Shown: positions 7,548 through 14,907 of the stretch, in pieces
How the letters are laid out: each line of letters begins with the position of its first letter
Numbering within the stretch: position 1 is the stretch's first letter
From: RBG-16-66-20 sp049651845
GTDB lineage: Bacteria; Pseudomonadota; Gammaproteobacteria; Burkholderiales; SG8-39
Reading direction: 5' to 3'
NCBI GenBank assembly: GCA_049651845.1
Contig: JBASCW010000119.1
Span: forward strand, 1-48,211
Length of the DNA stretch: 48,211 nucleotides
The notes under the pieces: model-generated
The model's database searches: none
Told to the model about the DNA's origin: nothing
Seen by the model: only the letters and a program-made list of their open reading frames with translations
Made by a program: the position numbers and the translations under genes

Positions 7548-8285
7548 TCATCCCAGGCGGCCCAGCGCGGGCACGGCGTCGAGCAGCCAGATCGCAATCA
7601 CGGAAACCCAGCCAGTGATCATCGCGACCCCAAATGCGACCAGCACCAAGCCACCACCGATCTGCAGCGCCGCGCCGATGCCGCGTAGCTTGCCAAGCAC
7701 CCTGGCGGCCCGATCGGCGAACAGCGCGGCAAGCAGAAACGGCACCCCGAGACCCATGGCATACGCCGCGAGCAACCCGACCCCGCCTGCGCTCGCGCCC
7801 GACGCGCTGATTGCAAGGATCGCGCCGAGCACCGGCCCGATGCAGGGCGTCCAGCCAAACGCGAATGCGGTGCCGAGCAGAAACGCCGCGACCGGATTCC
7901 CTCCGCCTAGCCGCGGATGCGGGCGCAGGTCGCGCTGCAACCACGGCGTCCACCTCCATAGCCCCAGCATGAATAGTCCGAAGCCAATCACGATCGCGCC
8001 GGCCACGAGGTTCGCTTCATAGCGGTAGCGAAGGAAAAGCTGTCCGAGCGCGGTCGCGCTGGCGCCGAAGGCGATGAATACCGTGGAGAAGCCGGCTACG
8101 AAAAACGCGCTCATGCCCAGCGCCGCAAGCCTCTCTTCCGCATGCAGGCGCCGCCGCCGCTCGAAGCTCTCCCCGGCGACATAGGACACGTAAGCGGGAA
8201 CGAGCGGCAGCACGCAGGGCGAAAGAAACGAAACGATCCCGGCGGCGAACGCGGCGAACGCTCCGATCGCTGCGGCCTCGGTCAC
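7548..8285 (-). CDS. ccdA: CcdA-type cytochrome c biogenesis / thiol-reducing membrane protein
   Basis: 245 residues from GTG at 8285, chosen because family members start just before the first helix (IGAFAAFAAGIVSFLSPC); a TTG at 8324 is an alternative. Six hydrophobic helices are visible. The two conserved cysteines are C24 in LSPCVLPLVP and C148 in GWTPCIGPVLG, the pair that carries electrons from cytoplasmic thioredoxin across the membrane. The TlpA/DsbE-like thioredoxin lies 40 bp upstream and is the likely receiver. This reducing pathway sits beside the oxidising DsbA/B-like pair, which is noteworthy. Confidence 0.92.
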   Translation of the reverse strand: MTEAAAIGAFAAFAAGIVSFLSPCVLPLVPAYVSYVAGESFERRRRLHAEERLAALGMSAFFVAGFSTVFIAFGASATALGQLFLRYRYEANLVAGAIVIGFGLFMLGLWRWTPWLQRDLRPHPRLGGGNPVAAFLLGTAFAFGWTPCIGPVLGAILAISASGASAGGVGLLAAYAMGLGVPFLLAALFADRAARVLGKLRGIGAALQIGGGLVLVAFGVAMITGWVSVIAIWLLDAVPALGRLG

Positions 8286-8325
8286 GGCCTGTACCCCGCC
8301 CGCAACGCCATGTCGGCGAGGCAAC

Positions 8326-8898
8326 TCATTCCGACTGCAGCCGGCGCACGAGCGGCATCACCTGCTCGTCGAGCTTGGCACGCGTGATCGCGCCAATGAC
8401 CTTGTGGCGGATCACGCCGCGCTTGTCGACGACAAACGTTTCGGGCACGCCGTACACGCCCCAGTCGATTCCGACGCGCCCGTCGAGATCGGCGCCGGTG
8501 CGCGTATAGGGATCCCCCAGTTCGTCGAGCCAGCGCGCCGCAGCGTCGGGATTGTCCTTGTAGTTGAAGCCGTGGATCGGAAGTCCGCCCCGGCGCGCTA
8601 GTTCCATCAACAGCGGATGCTCGTCCCGGCAAGCGGTGCACCAGGACGCGAATACGTTGACCAACGAAACCTCGCCGCGCAGATCGCCGCTCGCGAGCCC
8701 GAGCGTCCGCCCTTTGACCGGCGCAAGCTGAAACTGCGGAACCGGCTTTCCGATGAGCGGCGACGGGATCTCGCGCGGATTGAGCGTCAGGCCCACGGCG
8801 AGAAACGCGCCAAGCACGCCGAACGCGACGAGCGGCCACGCCGAAAGCGCAAAATGCCGCTTCGGCGTTGCGCGCACCGAATCGAGCGATTCGGTCAT
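8326..8898 (-). CDS. TlpA/DsbE-type membrane-anchored thioredoxin
   Basis: 190 residues. One N-terminal membrane anchor (about 20-38) is followed by a periplasmic thioredoxin domain. NVFASWCTAC contains the WCxxC active site (C87, C90), and GVPETFVVD has the cis-proline at about 152. The acidic central insert of CcmG/DsbE is recognisable (GFNYKDNPDAARWL-like stretch). Such proteins reduce apocytochrome c or other periplasmic thiols with electrons from CcdA. No other ccm genes are present here, so a role specific to the copper/thiol cluster is possible. It is followed by ccdA after 40 bp. Confidence 0.88.
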   Translation of the reverse strand: MTESLDSVRATPKRHFALSAWPLVAFGVLGAFLAVGLTLNPREIPSPLIGKPVPQFQLAPVKGRTLGLASGDLRGEVSLVNVFASWCTACRDEHPLLMELARRGGLPIHGFNYKDNPDAAARWLDELGDPYTRTGADLDGRVGIDWGVYGVPETFVVDKRGVIRHKVIGAITRAKLDEQVMPLVRRLQSE

Positions 8899-8941
8899 CC
8901 GGTAACCGGGCTCAGGCCACTGCCTCTGCCGTCCTCACCGC

Positions 8942-9325
8942 TCATTTCTTGCCCATGCCGTGCATGCCCATCCCGGACATATCCATCCCCTGCATCATCA
9001 TGTGATCCTGGTCCATCATCTGTCCCATCATTTCCCGCATGAGCTTCATGTGCTCATCGATCCACTCGCGCATTTGCTGCGGCGCCATTCCGTCGGCGGG
9101 CTTGGCCTTCTGCATTTGCGTCAGCACGTCCTGCATCATCTTCATGTGCTCCTGCATCATTCTCTGGCGCTCGGCGCCAGCAGCGGCCTGAGCCGCGGCG
9201 AGCTTTCTCTTGGCGTCGTGCGCCTTTTGCACGAGCGCTTGTTGTGCGGCATCCGGGCCGGCCATGGCGGCGAGTGGCAGTGCGAAAACAACAGCAGCGA
9301 GAAATGTGGCGAATTGCGCTTTCAT
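8942..9325 (-). CDS. Met-rich periplasmic protein, probably copper-binding
   Basis: 127 residues. The signal peptide ends LAAMA (22). The mature part has about 22 methionines in 105 residues, in MM, HM and MxM clusters, including EHMKLMREMMGQMM and MDMSGMGMHGMGKK. The middle is a long charged helix (AAQQALVQKAHDAKRKL), so a coiled-coil or CusF/PcoE-like sponge is plausible. Met clusters of this type bind Cu(I) in the periplasm. GGAGG stands 6-7 nt before the ATG. Spacing to the ICMT-like gene upstream is 13 bp, so it is in the same transcription unit. Confidence 0.8.
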   Translation of the reverse strand: MKAQFATFLAAVVFALPLAAMAGPDAAQQALVQKAHDAKRKLAAAQAAAGAERQRMMQEHMKMMQDVLTQMQKAKPADGMAPQQMREWIDEHMKLMREMMGQMMDQDHMMMQGMDMSGMGMHGMGKK

Positions 9326-9338
9326 GGTGAACCTCCTG

Positions 9339-10001
9339 TCAGGATTCAGAAGCGGTTGCTGTCGTGCTAAACCTCGGTATGAAGCCGGGCGTTCTTGCTG
9401 CATATATCGCGTACTCCTTGCCGAACTGGGCAGCCATGTCCGCTTCCTCGCGGGCGGCGAGATAGCCGTACATGACGACGAGGATCGGGAACATCGCGAG
9501 CGTCAAGATCGTCGGCCACTGCAGCAGAAAGCCGAACATGATCAGGACAAAAGCGAGGTATTGCGGATGCCGGATCCTGGCGTAGATCCCGGCTGTCGCC
9601 AAGCGGCCGTTCCGTTGCGCGCCGTACAGTACTTTCCACGCGACCGCGAGCAGCCAGAACCCACCGAATATGAGAACGTTGCTCGCGATATGAAAGGGCC
9701 CCCAATGCGGATTCATCTTCCAGCCGAACATCACCTCGAGCAGGTGCCCCGCGTCGTGCGAGAAAAACTCGACGTCTGGAAATCTCGCCTGCAGCCAGCC
9801 GGAAAGCAGGTAAATGGTGAGAGGGAAGCCGTACATTTCGGTGAATAGTGCGACGAGAAACGCGGAGAAAGCGCCGAACGAGCGCCAGTCCCGCGCCGTC
9901 TTCGGTTTCACGAAGCTGAACGCGAAGATGATGAATGCCAGCGAATTGATCACCACCAGCGACCAGAGTCCATAGGCGGATTCGGAGTGTGTGGATTCCA
10001 T
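9339..10001 (-). CDS. ICMT/PEMT-family membrane methyltransferase
   Basis: 220 residues with about five hydrophobic helices (for example 12-30, 43-62, 106-126, 148-175). The C-terminal signature of the isoprenylcysteine carboxyl methyltransferase family is present: RHPQYLAF, then a helix pair and AAREEADMAAQFGKEYAIYAARTPGFIPR. In other metal-resistance clusters this family includes CzcN-like membrane proteins; the substrate is not known. It lies 18 bp downstream of the DUF2933 gene and 13 bp upstream of the Met-rich protein gene. Function in this cluster is uncertain. Confidence 0.82.
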   Translation of the reverse strand: MESTHSESAYGLWSLVVINSLAFIIFAFSFVKPKTARDWRSFGAFSAFLVALFTEMYGFPLTIYLLSGWLQARFPDVEFFSHDAGHLLEVMFGWKMNPHWGPFHIASNVLIFGGFWLLAVAWKVLYGAQRNGRLATAGIYARIRHPQYLAFVLIMFGFLLQWPTILTLAMFPILVVMYGYLAAREEADMAAQFGKEYAIYAARTPGFIPRFSTTATASES

Positions 10002-10019
10002 GCACCATTCCTTCGATGA

Positions 10020-10292
10020 TCAACTCGAGTGCGGGCGCGGGCCTTCGCTCCGGGCCGCAGCACTCTCATCGCCGCGGCACTCTGTCTTGTTTGCGCCGGG
10101 CCCATGGCGGCCGTGGTGGCCGAACAGATGCATCAGCGGACAGGCGAGCAGCAGCACGTAGGGCAGCGCGCCGAAAACATGCGCCGCGTGCTCGGTCATC
10201 CAGAAGAACGCCGCCACTAGGGCGAAGCCGATCCATACGAAGTTCCACCGCGATCCTGGAAAACCCGCGTGACTCTCGCGATCCCCATTCAT
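10020..10292 (-). CDS. DUF2933-type small membrane protein
   Basis: 90 residues from ATG at 10292; a longer upstream frame reads into non-conserved sequence. Two close hydrophobic segments (18-32 and 40-56) enclose WMTEHAAHVFGALPYVL, then CPLMHLFGHHGRHG with a run of histidines. This hydrophobic hairpin with a following CPLMH..HHG.H is characteristic of the DUF2933 family, often found with copper or heavy-metal genes. The His/Met/Cys residues might bind metal at the membrane face. It is followed closely by the ICMT-family gene. Confidence 0.8.
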   Translation of the reverse strand: MNGDRESHAGFPGSRWNFVWIGFALVAAFFWMTEHAAHVFGALPYVLLLACPLMHLFGHHGRHGPGANKTECRGDESAAARSEGPRPHSS

Positions 10293-10400
10293 GGTTGTAC
10301 GCCCGTGCCTATCTTGGAGCCGCCGCAAATGATTGCCCGATTCGGAAAGGCGCGGCGCGAAGGCCGGCCTTTCCGCCGCCATAAAATCCGAGGAGCGCGC

Positions 10401-10781
10401 CTACTGGCGCAGGCGCGGGATGAGGAGGTAAGGCGGCTGGACGGAGCGGCGCGCGATGAAACTGGATGCACTGGCGTGCATCGCGAGCGCCACCGATCTT
10501 GGGTTCGACGAACTGAGGACGGCGCCTGCGCCCGCTTCGTGCGCGAGAAGAAAGGATCTGCCGGATTCCGGGAGGGCCGCCTGCACGTCTTGCACGATGG
10601 CGGGACATTCGCAGCGCTGGTCGACGCCGATTGCCGCTAGAGCGTCAATAGTCACAGGAGCACCAAATTCGACCGCTTGCGGCGCCGCCATCGACGGAAC
10701 ACGCTCCTGCTCGCACGCACTCGCTGCCTGAGCCCAAATCCCGAGCAAGAGGACGAAGAACAAAATACGCCTGACGCACAT
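10401..10781 (-). CDS. Small secreted protein of unknown function
   Basis: 126 residues from ATG at 10781; a GTG at 10790 is an alternative. A signal peptide (MCVRRILFFVLLLGIWAQAASA) is followed by a mature part of about 104 residues with a CxC pair (C57, C59 in QRCECP), a small hydrophilic centre and a basic tail (PPYLLIPRLRQ). I do not recognise a family; small secreted proteins in this position are common in metal-resistance clusters, for example CzcI-like proteins, but no clear similarity is visible. It is the first gene behind an FNR-type promoter and is followed after 108 bp by the DUF2933 gene. Confidence 0.6.
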   Translation of the reverse strand: MCVRRILFFVLLLGIWAQAASACEQERVPSMAAPQAVEFGAPVTIDALAAIGVDQRCECPAIVQDVQAALPESGRSFLLAHEAGAGAVLSSSNPRSVALAMHASASSFIARRSVQPPYLLIPRLRQ

Positions 10782-10788
10782 GTTCGCC

Positions 10789-10830
10789 ACGTTAGCCCCG
10801 GTGTTTCCTTGGCGATTTGATTGGGATCAA
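10789..10830 (-). promoter_or_regulatory. FNR/ANR-type promoter (class II layout)
   Basis: A perfect FNR-family dyad, TTGAT-TGGG-ATCAA, lies at 10817-10830. On the minus strand TAACGT (10794-10789) is placed exactly 22 nt after it, as for a -10 element in class II FNR promoters (site centred at -41.5). The predicted start would be near 10782, directly at the ATG of the small secreted protein, so the mRNA would be nearly leaderless. The regulator itself is not identified. Confidence 0.6.
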
Positions 10831-10850
10831 ACAAGGCACAGGCTTTGGTA

Positions 10851-10888
10851 GGGCCGGCTGGTACACCGACGGTGTGCACGACCGGCCC
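10851..10888. other. Nested inverted repeat (hairpin)
   Basis: Outer arms GGGCCGG / CCGGCCC (10851-10857 and 10882-10888) enclose an inner hairpin ACACC-GAC-GGTGT. It lies between the HD-GYP stop codon and the FNR-type promoter. No T-run follows on either strand, so it is not a standard intrinsic terminator, but it could still end or stabilise the HD-GYP transcript. Confidence 0.45.
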
Positions 10889-10903
10889 CGAAAGGGTGCA
10901 CGG

Positions 10904-11680
10904 CTAAGCTCCATGAACCCGCGACGATCGTGGCAATTCCGTGCCGCACTTCGCCGCAACCATCTCGCGAAGCACGACTTCCTCTGCCAGGAAGGCCTCG
11001 ACCGCCACCGGATCGAACTGCGTGCCGGAACATCGCTGAATCTCGGCCTTCGCGCTGTCGAACGGCAGTCCGGATCGATATGGCCGGTCCGATGTCATGG
11101 CGTCGAGCGTATCGATGACGGCGAACAGACGCGCGCCCAGAGGAATCGCATCTCCGGTGAGCGCGCGCGGATAGCCTTTGCCGTCGAAGCGCTCCTCGTG
11201 GCACAAGACGATCTGCGCCGCGTCGTGCATGAACGAAACGTCCTTCAGGATCGCGTGGCCGATCTCGGGGTGGGTGCGCATCACCGCGCGTTCGCGATCG
11301 TCGAGCGGCCCGGCCTTCAACAGGATGGCATCGGCAATGCCGACCTTGCCGATGTCGTGGAGCAACGCCCCCCAGTAAATCTGGCGCAAATACGCGGCAT
11401 CGTCACTGAACCGCTTCGCCAGTACCAGCGTGTGGCACGCAACGCGCTTTGAATGCAGGCCCGTCTCGTGCTCCCGTGCATCAAGCGCCGCCGCTAGCGA
11501 CTCACCGAGCGCGCGATAGCTTGCGTCGCGTTCGTCTTCGGCCGAACGCAATTCCTTCTCCTTGAGGAGACACGATTCGCACGTGCACCTTCCCGCCCGC
11601 AGCGCAAAGGGCGGCTGCGGCACCGCGGAACCGCAATGCTCGCAGACAAGTCGAGGGCGATCCGTGGGCGTCACTGCCAT
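10904..11680 (-). CDS. HD-GYP domain protein with N-terminal Cys cluster
   Basis: 258 residues. Residues 10-40 carry LVCEHCGS and CTCESC (C13, C16, C32, C34, C37), likely a zinc ribbon. A short helix leads into the HD-GYP domain (about 55-235): HSKRV, LLHDIGKVGI (H108, D109), MRTHPEIGHAIL, HEERFDGKGYP and DTLDAMTSDRPYR. These match c-di-GMP phosphodiesterases. The residue before H161 is Cys where HHE is usual. No receiver or membrane domain is present, so it would be a soluble enzyme. It lies 72 bp downstream of the 45-residue secreted protein and probably shares its FNR-type promoter. Confidence 0.88.
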   Translation of the reverse strand: MAVTPTDRPRLVCEHCGSAVPQPPFALRAGRCTCESCLLKEKELRSAEDERDASYRALGESLAAALDAREHETGLHSKRVACHTLVLAKRFSDDAAYLRQIYWGALLHDIGKVGIADAILLKAGPLDDRERAVMRTHPEIGHAILKDVSFMHDAAQIVLCHEERFDGKGYPRALTGDAIPLGARLFAVIDTLDAMTSDRPYRSGLPFDSAKAEIQRCSGTQFDPVAVEAFLAEEVVLREMVAAKCGTELPRSSRVHGA

Positions 11681-11752
11681 GGCTCCGCTGCGTTCAGTGC
11701 CAAGCCGCGCCCCAGTCGCGCGACGCGGCGCGGGGAGCGGCCCGGAACGGGG

Positions 11753-11890
11753 CTACTTCTTCTCGACCTCGGCCTTCTTCGGAGTGCCGTGAGGCTTCTC
11801 GTCGTGCCGCGTTTGCGCATAGGCGCTCATCGCCAAGGCCAGTCCTGCGGCCAGTGCAATCGACCTGCCAGTCACTTGGTGCAATTTCAT
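11753..11890 (-). CDS. 45-residue secreted peptide, unknown function
   Basis: The ATG at 11890 follows GGGGGCG by a few bases. The product has a signal peptide (SIALAAGLALAMSAYAQ, cleavage near 25) and a short, very charged mature tail (TRHDEKPHGTPKKAEVEKK). It is too short for a fold of its own; it may be a secreted peptide, or its translation may matter mainly for the following HD-GYP gene. An FNR-type site lies 57-70 bp upstream of its start. Confidence 0.55.
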   Translation of the reverse strand: MKLHQVTGRSIALAAGLALAMSAYAQTRHDEKPHGTPKKAEVEKK

Positions 11891-11918
11891 GGTCACGCCC
11901 CCGTTAACTAGGAGACTG

Positions 11919-11960
11919 CAGTTTGCTGCGCGATATTCGCGCATATTTGATCGAAATCAA
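11919..11960 (-). promoter_or_regulatory. FNR/ANR-type promoter (class II layout)
   Basis: A perfect dyad TTGAT-CGAA-ATCAA lies at 11947-11960. On the minus strand CAAACT (11925-11920) falls 21 nt after it, close to class II FNR spacing, and the predicted start near 11912 gives a leader of about 22 nt for the 45-residue peptide gene with its G-rich ribosome site. The -10 match is moderate. Confidence 0.55.
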
Positions 11961-12106
11961 ATTCCGTGCTTGAGCACGCGATCTCTTCCCTCCCGTCTGA
12001 CGCTCACCGATGCACTCGCTGCACCATGTCCGGGCGACGCGCATGGATGCGCAACAAGATCGCGCACACCCCGGTGCAGTGTGATGGGACTTCTGTATCG
12101 CGACCG

Positions 12107-12601
12107 TCACCGTTCCACAACGATCCGGCCGTTCATCGCCGTCCGACCGGAACCGTGGATCAGGCATCCATAGCCCAGGAGATCGACGCGCGTGAATCGC
12201 CAGACCAGAGATTCCTGGGCGCCCGGTTCGACATGCAGGATGTAGTACTGGTCGTGGTCGGCGTCCTCGTCGGCAGGAGCCTCCGTCGCGTGCTCCCTGA
12301 TCTCATGCGACGTTCCGATCACCAGTTCGTGCATGCGGGTTCCAGCGTTGCGCACCGCAAAGCGGACCGTATCGCCCAGCCGGATCCGCACCAGCGGCTG
12401 CACGCGGCACTCGCGGTCGTCCATCTCGACCGGCACCACGCGCGAGACCTTGGCCGAGTCTCCCGGCCGCCCGAACGCGGCCGCGCGCGGGTCGCCCGAG
12501 GCGCCGAACGCATGGGCTCCCTGATGACCGCCGTGCGACTGGGCGCCGCCGGCGGCCAGCGCCGCAACCCAAAAAGCGCACACGACCATCAGCCTGCGCA
12601 C
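12107..12601 (-). CDS. Cupredoxin-domain copper protein
   Basis: 164 residues. After a signal peptide (about 1-22) comes a His/Gly-rich stretch (HGGHQGAHAFG) and then a cupredoxin beta-barrel (about 52-164). The type 1 copper ligands are visible: H91 in GTRMHELVIG, C146 and H149 in YGCLIHG, and M156 (C-x2-H-x6-M). A long loop, HEIREHATEAPADEDADHD, follows the first His. It is the last gene of the copper operon, 12 bp after the CusF-like gene, and is a paralogue of the cupredoxin at 12998 with a different ligand loop. It probably binds or carries copper in the periplasm. Confidence 0.85.
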   Translation of the reverse strand: MRRLMVVCAFWVAALAAGGAQSHGGHQGAHAFGASGDPRAAAFGRPGDSAKVSRVVPVEMDDRECRVQPLVRIRLGDTVRFAVRNAGTRMHELVIGTSHEIREHATEAPADEDADHDQYYILHVEPGAQESLVWRFTRVDLLGYGCLIHGSGRTAMNGRIVVER

Positions 12602-12613
12602 GTCCGGGCTCTC

Positions 12614-12964
12614 CTACTTTGCGGCCTCGATCCCGGTCACGGTGAACGCGCCGCCGAGTTTCTCGACTTGGAAATTCACCTTGTCTCCAGCCTTCACTTG
12701 TTCGAGCATCGCCGGGTCCTTGACTTGGAACACCATCGTCATCCCTGGCATGTCAAAGCCCTTCATCGGGCCGTGTTTGATCGTGATCTTCTTCGCATCC
12801 TTGTCCACCTTGCGCACCTCGCCCTCGATCGTTTCGGACATGCCCGACGTACCGGACTTGTTCGGCATGCCGGTGTGATGCTTCGCGTGGCTATCGTCGG
12901 CAACAGCGGGGCCACCGCCAAGGACCGCGACGATCACGAAAGTCAACGCAAAAACTCGATTCAT
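12614..12964 (-). CDS. CusF-like periplasmic copper chaperone
   Basis: 116 residues with a signal peptide ending AVA (about 22) and a His/Met-rich linker. The CusF-type OB barrel follows: ETIEGEVRKVD, ITIKHGPMKGF, DMPGMTMVF, DKVNFQVE. Of the CusF Cu(I) ligands, H64, M75 and M77 are present; the capping Trp is replaced by M72. Family members carry Cu(I)/Ag(I) to an RND efflux pump or bind it directly; no Cus pump is in the window. It lies between the two cupredoxin genes with short gaps, so it is part of the same operon. Confidence 0.9.
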   Translation of the reverse strand: MNRVFALTFVIVAVLGGGPAVADDSHAKHHTGMPNKSGTSGMSETIEGEVRKVDKDAKKITIKHGPMKGFDMPGMTMVFQVKDPAMLEQVKAGDKVNFQVEKLGGAFTVTGIEAAK

Positions 12965-12997
12965 GGAATCTCCTCCAAGGAAAGAACGAAATATGGG

Positions 12998-13480
12998 CTA
13001 CTTGACCGTCAATTTGCCGACCATTCCGCCTTCAAAGTGCCCCGGCACCAGGCAGCCGAAGTTGAATTCGCCGGCCTTCGTGAACTGCCAGACGATGGTC
13101 TCGGTCTTGCCCGGCGCGACGTGCGCCATGTAAGGCTCGTCGTGCTCCATCGTCGGGTGCTTTCTCATCATCTCGGCATGTTCGCGAAGCCCCTTCATCG
13201 TGCCGAGAACCATCTCGTGCATCGTCTTGCCGCTGTTCTTGACGACGAACTTCACCGTTTCGCCCTGCTGGATCGAAAGGCTGGCTGGCGTGAAGCGTAA
13301 TTTATCGCTCATGTCGATCCGTACCGTGCGAGAGGCCTTCTTCGGGTCGCCTTCCCGGCCGAACTCCTTCTCCTCTGTTGAGATCGTTTTAGCGGCTTTC
13401 TTTTTGTGTGTGGCGTCGCCATGCGCCTGCGCGGGTAAAGCGAAAGCCACGAAGAGCGCTGCGATCAAGACTCGAACCAT
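12998..13480 (-). CDS. Cupredoxin-domain copper protein
   Basis: 160 residues from ATG at 13480, which has AAGGAG 6-7 nt upstream; an ATG 21 bp further upstream overlaps no better site. A signal peptide ends LPAQA (19). After a Lys-rich linker comes a cupredoxin fold with ligands H88 (GKTMHEMVLG), C143, H148 and M153 (FGCLVPGHFEGGM, C-x4-H-x4-M). A Met/His-rich loop (HAEMMRKHPTMEHDEPYM) may add copper sites. It lies 33 bp after the multicopper oxidase gene and probably delivers or stores copper for it in the periplasm. Confidence 0.9.
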   Translation of the reverse strand: MVRVLIAALFVAFALPAQAHGDATHKKKAAKTISTEEKEFGREGDPKKASRTVRIDMSDKLRFTPASLSIQQGETVKFVVKNSGKTMHEMVLGTMKGLREHAEMMRKHPTMEHDEPYMAHVAPGKTETIVWQFTKAGEFNFGCLVPGHFEGGMVGKLTVK

Positions 13481-13513
13481 TGGACTCTCCTTTTTTGTCA
13501 TCGTTCAGAACCT

Positions 13514-14887
13514 TCAATGCTTTCCATGCGCACCAGGCTTCCTTACCTTCAGCGCCGCCCCGCCTGAGTTGGACGCCGCCTTGCGCTGCGTCGGCGGCGG
13601 CTCGCCCTTCCATTCGTAGGCCACCGTGCCGGCGGGCTGCTCGTACCAGCCGGGGTCCTTGTAATCGTTGCGCCCGAGGCCCTGCCGGATCTTCACCGTG
13701 GTGAACATGCCGCCCATCTCGATCGCGCCGAAAGGGCCGGTGCCGGTCATCATCGGCAGCGTGTTGTCGGGCAGAGGCATCTCCATCTCGCCCATGTCCG
13801 CCATGCCGCGCTCGCCCATCACCATGTACTCGGGAACGAGGCGCAGGACTTTCTCGGCGACGCCGCGGTGATCGACTCCGATCATCGTCGGCACATCATG
13901 CCCCATGGGATTCATGGTGTGGTGCGACTTATGGCAATGAAAGGCCCAGTCGCCGGGGTCGGTGGCGTCGAACTCGATCGCGCGCATCTGTCCGATGGCG
14001 ATGTCGGCGGTCACTTCCGGCCAGCGCGATCCCGGCGAGGTCCAGCCGCCGTCGGTCCCGGTGACCACGAACTCGTGGCCGTGCAGGTGGATCGGGTGGT
14101 TGGTCATGGTGAGGTTGCCGATGCGAATCCGCACGCGGTCGCCAAGCCGGCACACCAGCGGATCGATGCCCGGAAATACCCGCGAATTCCACGCCCATAG
14201 GTTGAAATCGAGCATGGTGCTGATCTTCGGCGTGTAGCTCCCGGGGTCGATGTCGTAGGCGTTGAGCAGGAACACGAAGTCCCGGTCCACGCGCATGAAT
14301 CCGGGATCTTTCGGGTGCGTCACCCAGAAGCCCATCATGCCCATCGCCATCTGCGTCATCTCGTCGGCGTGAGGGTGATACATGAACGTGCCGGGGCGCT
14401 TGGCCGTGAATTCGTAGACATAGGTCTTGCCGGCCGGGATCTGCGGCTGGTTGAGGCCGCCCACGCCGTCCATGCCGTTCGGCAGCCGCTGCCCGTGCCA
14501 GTGTATGGAAGTGTGCTCGGGCAATCGGTTGGTCACGAACAGTCGCACTCGGTCGCCTTCGACTACTTCGATGGTGGGGCCGGGCGATTGGCCGTTGTAG
14601 CCCCAGAGGTGGGCTTTCATGCCGGGAGCCATTTCGCGCACCACAGGTTCTGCCACCAGATGGAATTCCTTGACGCCGTTCTTCATGCGCCAGGGCAGCG
14701 TCCAGCCGTTCAGAGTCACGACCGGGTTGTAGGGGCGCCCGCCGGGAGGCGCGAGCGGTGGCTGCGTGGCCGCCTTGTCCATGCTCGGCGCTTCCGGCAC
14801 TGCGCCCTGCGCGGTGCGGCTCACCGCCACGGCACCGAGCATCGCCGCGCCTGTCGCAAGAAAACGTCTTCTCGTGGAATTCGTCAT
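13514..14887 (-). CDS. pcoA: Multicopper oxidase (CopA/PcoA-type)
   Basis: 457 residues from ATG at 14887. The N-terminus is a Tat signal (STRRRFLATGAAMLG) cleaved near residue 28. Copper motifs are in the expected order: HWHGQ (129-133), HPHADEM (171-177), HPIHLHGHEF (264-273) and HCHKSHHTMNPM (317-328). The T1 Cys lies in the last motif. A Met-rich tail (MADMGEMEMPLPDN, MMTGTG) follows, as in enzymes that oxidise Cu(I). It is shorter than PcoA (about 600), since a large Met-rich insert is lacking. It protects the periplasm by oxidising Cu(I). The gene is 20 bp downstream of the TolC-like gene. Confidence 0.93.
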   Translation of the reverse strand: MTNSTRRRFLATGAAMLGAVAVSRTAQGAVPEAPSMDKAATQPPLAPPGGRPYNPVVTLNGWTLPWRMKNGVKEFHLVAEPVVREMAPGMKAHLWGYNGQSPGPTIEVVEGDRVRLFVTNRLPEHTSIHWHGQRLPNGMDGVGGLNQPQIPAGKTYVYEFTAKRPGTFMYHPHADEMTQMAMGMMGFWVTHPKDPGFMRVDRDFVFLLNAYDIDPGSYTPKISTMLDFNLWAWNSRVFPGIDPLVCRLGDRVRIRIGNLTMTNHPIHLHGHEFVVTGTDGGWTSPGSRWPEVTADIAIGQMRAIEFDATDPGDWAFHCHKSHHTMNPMGHDVPTMIGVDHRGVAEKVLRLVPEYMVMGERGMADMGEMEMPLPDNTLPMMTGTGPFGAIEMGGMFTTVKIRQGLGRNDYKDPGWYEQPAGTVAYEWKGEPPPTQRKAASNSGGAALKVRKPGAHGKH

Positions 14888-14907
14888 GGTCCGTATCCTG
14901 TCGTGGT

